From NCBI GenBank assembly GCA_030522415.1, contig CM060113.1, forward strand, positions 4,835,467-4,899,466: 64,000 bases of DNA, in the 5' to 3' direction. Below are positions 59,722-64,000 of the stretch, piece after piece. Every line of letters begins with the position of its first letter. The stretch's first letter is position 1. The stretch is from Channallabes apus. Lineage: Eukaryota > Chordata > Actinopteri > Siluriformes > Clariidae. A program made the translations under genes and the position numbers. The notes under the pieces are model-generated. The model did no database searches, was not told the DNA's origin, and was given only the letters and a program-made list of their open reading frames with translations.

Positions 59722-59833
59722 TTCAGTACAGAGCAGCTAATATATAAATATAAATTTGCACCATGCTTAACCACATTCATATTGTATTTTACTGCTACCT
59801 AAAATACAAAGTAGGATGTCTAATGAATGAAAA

Positions 59834-61536
59834 ATGACCGAATTGTGGATCTTTAATTTCATTTTGATCTTCGTCACCATGTGTAAGTAAACTGAACAAA
59901 TTATTCTCATGTTGTATGATGTATTTAGAAAAAAAATTAATGAACATGTATATTCATATTCATATTCATATTCAGTATTAAAAATAATTTAGAATTCAAA
60001 GTCAACCTTTAATAGGACTTTATGTATGGACAAAACTGTACATGGAATATATGAATTCTCTAAATAATGCATTGACTTTTCCAGATACATTTCGACCTGA
60101 TAAACACTGGGTTACTGGACAATCACTTAAAGAGTCACCAGTTAATCAGCCTGATGAAGAGCTCAGTGTGGATATTGGAGGCTCGGCTACTCTGCAGTGT
60201 TGTATTTCTAAAAAAACATTTCAGATGATATATTTGTTTAAGCAACCAAACAGAGAAAAGCCTCGGCTTATAGTTAAGTTCTATAAAACTGGAGGAGAAA
60301 CGTTTTACAATGGATTCCAAAAGTCTCGCTTTCAAATAGAAATATCTGTAAACTGCTTCAATCTGACCATTTTAAACATCATTCAGTCTGATGAAGCTAC
60401 GTACTACTGTGCACTAATGGAACCTCACCTTGTGTTTGGAGCTGGAACTTATTTAAAAATCAGTGGTAGGATATTTTCATGTAATTTATTGTAGCTATTG
60501 GTTTAATGAAATGATTTTTTTCTTTATTACAAATATTATTCAACCTGAAGTCAAATAATAATGAAGTCAAGATGTTTACTGAGCTTTCTTCAACACATTC
60601 AAGATACAGAATTTTTGTGAATTATGTTACAAATTTATAAGTGAGCATTTTACTGTTTCATTAGAAACATCTAAACCAGTTCTGCGTAATAATTCAGTGG
60701 TGTGTGAACCAACACTGAATGGAAACAGCACTAACATGAACACACAAGAGAAAACAGGTAAGATGGTCCATAATTGCAAATTGTTGTTATTTTTATTCAT
60801 AAAGCATATGTAATTTGCAAATAATTTGTATTTATGAAAATGAGAGGTGAAATAACAGTATATAAATGACTATATCTCTACATTCGACAGTGCTCAGTTT
60901 GGGAACGGCTTTGAGTTTGTGTGCACTTTTGATTCTCTGTCTCACTTTTTTCCTACTGATTCGAAACAAACATGATAAAAGTAAGTGTGTTTCTAGTCAG
61001 AAAATAATTCAGTACTTTTGTGAGTCAAATCACAAATTTAGTAATTTCACTAAAATCACTAATATGTTAATTCCTGTATTGGCAGGAAATACTTCTATGG
61101 AAAATTCTTCAGGGATGAGGGAGGTATGTGTGCAATAAAATAAACAAGATCGTTTTATATACTATAATTTTGTTTATTTTTTTCTGTATGTCTATGTCAT
61201 GCATACGTGCAATGCTGCTCTATTCAATAGGCTGTAAAGTGCACTGCTTTAGATATCATTTGTAAAGACACTTTACTTAAACCTGCACTAAATGACAAGC
61301 TTTTACTGTATGCTGATGTTATGCTTTTTCTGTGTAATAAGCATGTATAAAAATCTATAAAGTGATTACATGTTGTCTGGATTTTATATTATTTTATTTT
61401 TCAGGAATCTAAGGCTGAAACACTGAATTATGCCGCTCTGAAATTCCCCCAAAGAAAATTAAATGCTGAAAAAAGGACAACAAGCACACTAAATGAGTGT
61501 GTGTACAGTGATGTGAAATATAAGTGTACGATGTAA
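59834..61536 (+). CDS. NITR-like receptor H: single V domain, stalk, ITIM tail
   Basis: Exons: 59834-59882, 60085-60465, 60665-60757, 60891-60980, 61086-61123 and 61405-61536, giving 260 aa in phase. Leader residues 1-16 are MTELWIFNFILIFVTM. The V domain (17-144) has adjacent C55-C56, then C107 and C125, with J-like FGAGT at 134-138. The invariant Trp position is Leu (IYLFKQ, L67), as in G. A 31-codon stalk carries one Cys (VVCEPTL) and an NST glycosylation sequon. The helix VLSLGTALSLCALLILCL is uncharged. The tail has LNYAAL (ITIM, Tyr 226) and CVYSDV (ITIM-like, Tyr 251, Cys at -2). It is the paralogue of G with the fuller tail. Single-V NITRs are known in fish, but the Trp loss makes the subfamily unusual. 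Confidence 0.8.
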
Positions 61537-64000
61537 TTTAAATTGTTTAAAAAGTTTGCTGTAAAGCATACAGTTCCCTTTTATAGAAAGAAAATATATT
61601 TGAAGCAAGTAAATATTTCCATTTTATTTATTTATTTATGTCTGTGTTTTATATTTTGCATTGTAATTGTCTTATCCTGTTGACATTTATGTCCATATAA
61701 AAGAAAATACCTGGACATGTGTTTCATTATAAAAATTGTATAAGAGGCTTTTTGTATGATTTCAGTGTGGCAGCTGTGTTCCACTTTGTACAGATTTTAT
61801 TTTATTTTATTTTATCCAATGATTTAGAAAAGTGATCCTGGTTATAATAATTAAGTGACTTCTGTAAATTTCACTTCATTACAGTGCACGATCACACACA
61901 AATTTCCTGTATACCTTAAATAAAATAAAACTGTGCAACGCTGTGTCGTACAAATAATAGCCAAAAAGACTTAAATTATAAGGTCACAATGCAACGGGTG
62001 TTTCAAAGGTGCATCCAGTCCCACTACACTTGTTCATTAAATAAAAAACAAAAACAAATTGTTAGTAAATCAAAATGATTCAAATGTAGTTTTCATGTGG
62101 TATGTGTACATTTCTGGTGGTTTATAGAGACTCGCTTATTATTTTTACATCCTGTAAATAAAATAAACTGTCTTTTAGTTGTAGCCCAGTAAGAGTTGCA
62201 GTACCTCTAGCCCGATGCTAGTAGAGGAGACTGTGATTACTATGTACTGAAGTTTAGGCTATTTTTCCAAGTTTTATTTTTTTTTTATTTCTACTGTAAG
62301 TAGAAGTTATGAACAATGTTGGAGGACATTACTTTTTAAAGTAACTAATTACATTACTATTACTGTCATTAAAAGTTATGAGTTACATTACAGCATTACC
62401 TTCTGATTAAAGTAACTAGTTTGAGTACTTTTCCATTGCAGGAAATGAAAACTCCCTTGAAGATGCCAAGCTCAGATAAGATGTCTCTAGTTTTAATGGG
62501 TTTAACTGTATACAAAATCTGGAAGCAAAAGGATTAATGAGTCTGGTCTCAGAGTTCCATTTAAAAGGTCTTTAGCAAGCAAGGTGCTATCAAGCTCCCA
62601 CCATAGTCCCTAAACCTTAGAATTGTTATATTGACCTTCTGCCAGGGGCAACTTTTCGAGATAATTTATTTACCATCTTAGCAGACTGTGACTCTGCATT
62701 GATTGCCATGAACTTAAGCAGCTAAGTGATTTTGTGTAGTCTCAGAATGAGTATGAACGTATGTGTACTATAAGGAATGGGTGGATGATCATCTCTACAG
62801 ACATGGGACAAAACAAATGCCTGGCAGTGCTATGCAGTTTGATCAATGTGATATACTCATTCACTAAGAAGGTGCTTTATTATTTGTCCCACTGTAAACT
62901 ATAATGCTCAAAGTAATTAAACATATTGAGTACTGTTAAATTAAAAACATCATTACTCAAAATTTTATGGAACTAATTACTATATTGTTTTAGTGACATT
63001 ATGATGTACCTTGTGTTTGTGTGCATGTGTTCTTGTGGGGGTTGTCTTGAAAGATGTACTAAAATTTGTTTTGTTACAATATCAAATACATACTGTATGT
63101 AATAGAATTATGCCACTTAACATCAAGGTACAAGAATATAAAGCTCTAAAGTATATAGTTGGAATATAAATAAGTTTATTGCTGCCGTCACGTTCTGCTA
63201 TGATGCTGGACTGTAGGCTTGGTGTTGAGGCATAGATGCAGAGGGGATGCAGTGAAACAGAAAGAGTCTTTAATAATCAAATCCAAACATGAACAAAACA
63301 TGAACTAAGGAAGTTGGCTAAAAACATGGAGCATGCTAACAAACGAGAACTCAAAACACAAACTCGGGATTACACGATCTAATACAGTACAGACATGGGG
63401 ATACAAACTGGACGAGACAACAGACTAAAGGACTAAACACAAGGGACTGTGCATGCAGGGGATAAACAAACAAGACAGGCTTGGCTAGGTCTACTGACTG
63501 AGCTGCACATTAGCTGCTAAGCTAGCTCATAGCTAATCAGACTAATGGCTACACAGGCCAGTAGCCTGAGACCCAAGGGAATGAACAGACAAGGTACTGT
63601 ACACAGCAGACTAGGTATGAAACAGACTAAGAACTCTAAAGGTTAGTGGCTAAAGATGTTAGTACCTAAACAGACAAGGTGACTAGACAGACTCAAAGAC
63701 TAGACAGACTAAGATCTAAACATGTTAGTATCACCCTCATTACTATTTAAACAGACTACTAGCTAAACATGCAATGGGGGTTACTTACACAAAAGGGTAA
63801 ACACAAAAGGCTAATTCTCCTAGAGGCTAATCCTGCTAGGAGAGACAAAGAGACAAACTAAATCAAAGCAAATACAAATTTAAAAAGCTCCAGAAACTAA
63901 ATGCCAACTATAATGAAACCAAACTAAAACAAGGAAACAAAACCCACATAACAGAAATTAATGCTCGACCCAGTTTCCCAGAACAAACAGGTATTTATAA
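61537..64000. other. 3' flank of gene H and intergenic repeats
   Basis: 62105-62230 matches 54090-54215. 62315-62450 has AGTAACTAATTACATTAC and AGTAACTAGTTTGAG words typical of the ends of a degraded hAT-like MITE. 63200-64000 is A-rich sequence with recurring AGACTAA, GGCTA and AACATGAAC words, probably an interspersed repeat I cannot name. No gene is seen. Confidence 0.5.

Overview
The window is vertebrate genomic DNA: spliced genes with GT-AG introns, long (CA)n, (GA)n, (GATA)n and (AAT)n microsatellites, and abundant tRNA-derived SINEs, Tc1/mariner, hAT-like, Harbinger-like, L2, RTE-type and DIRS elements. The immune-receptor content points to a ray-finned (teleost) fish. A catfish or other otophysan is an inference from the repeats, not proven here.

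The only host genes I can support form a cluster of novel immune-type receptors (NITRs). These are teleost-specific type I membrane receptors with a V domain ending in a J-like FGxGT motif, often a second Ig domain with its own FGxGT motif, a transmembrane segment, and a cytoplasmic tail carrying ITIMs (inhibitory phosphotyrosine motifs). I assembled six intact genes exon by exon; every donor/acceptor pair keeps phase. Four are two-Ig-domain genes: A 4379-6289 (+), B 11570-13837 (+), D 22534-25577 (-) and E 35678-37967 (-). Two are single-V genes with a stalk: G 47733-49985 (+) and H 59834-61536 (+). There are also two pseudogenes, C 17508-19334 (-) and F 40262-40416 (-). All six intact tails carry at least one ITIM and no transmembrane segment carries a charged residue, so all are predicted to be inhibitory.

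Layout: 1-2.5 kb holds microsatellites and a tRNA-Gly-type SINE. 2.5-14.4 kb is two copies of a duplicated block containing genes A and B, separated by a Tc1 relic that is itself interrupted by a hAT-like element. 14.4-21 kb holds repeats and pseudogene C. 22.5-25.7 kb is gene D. 26.0-31.4 kb is a DIRS-type (tyrosine recombinase) retrotransposon on the minus strand. 31.4-35.3 kb is non-autonomous elements. 35.7-38.1 kb is gene E. 39.5-40.8 kb is a Tc1 relic and pseudogene F. 41-47.6 kb is mostly repeat-sparse intergenic DNA. 47.7-50 kb is gene G. 50-59.4 kb is a nest of elements, including a second, decayed DIRS split by an L2 LINE. 59.8-61.5 kb is gene H. The rest has no gene.

Notable patterns: the second Ig exon is almost identical across A, B, D and E while their V, transmembrane and tail exons have diverged, which suggests gene conversion. 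G and H lack the otherwise invariant Ig tryptophan and carry extra cysteines. The two groups have different conserved promoter elements. Several insertions have readable target-site duplications and give relative dates.
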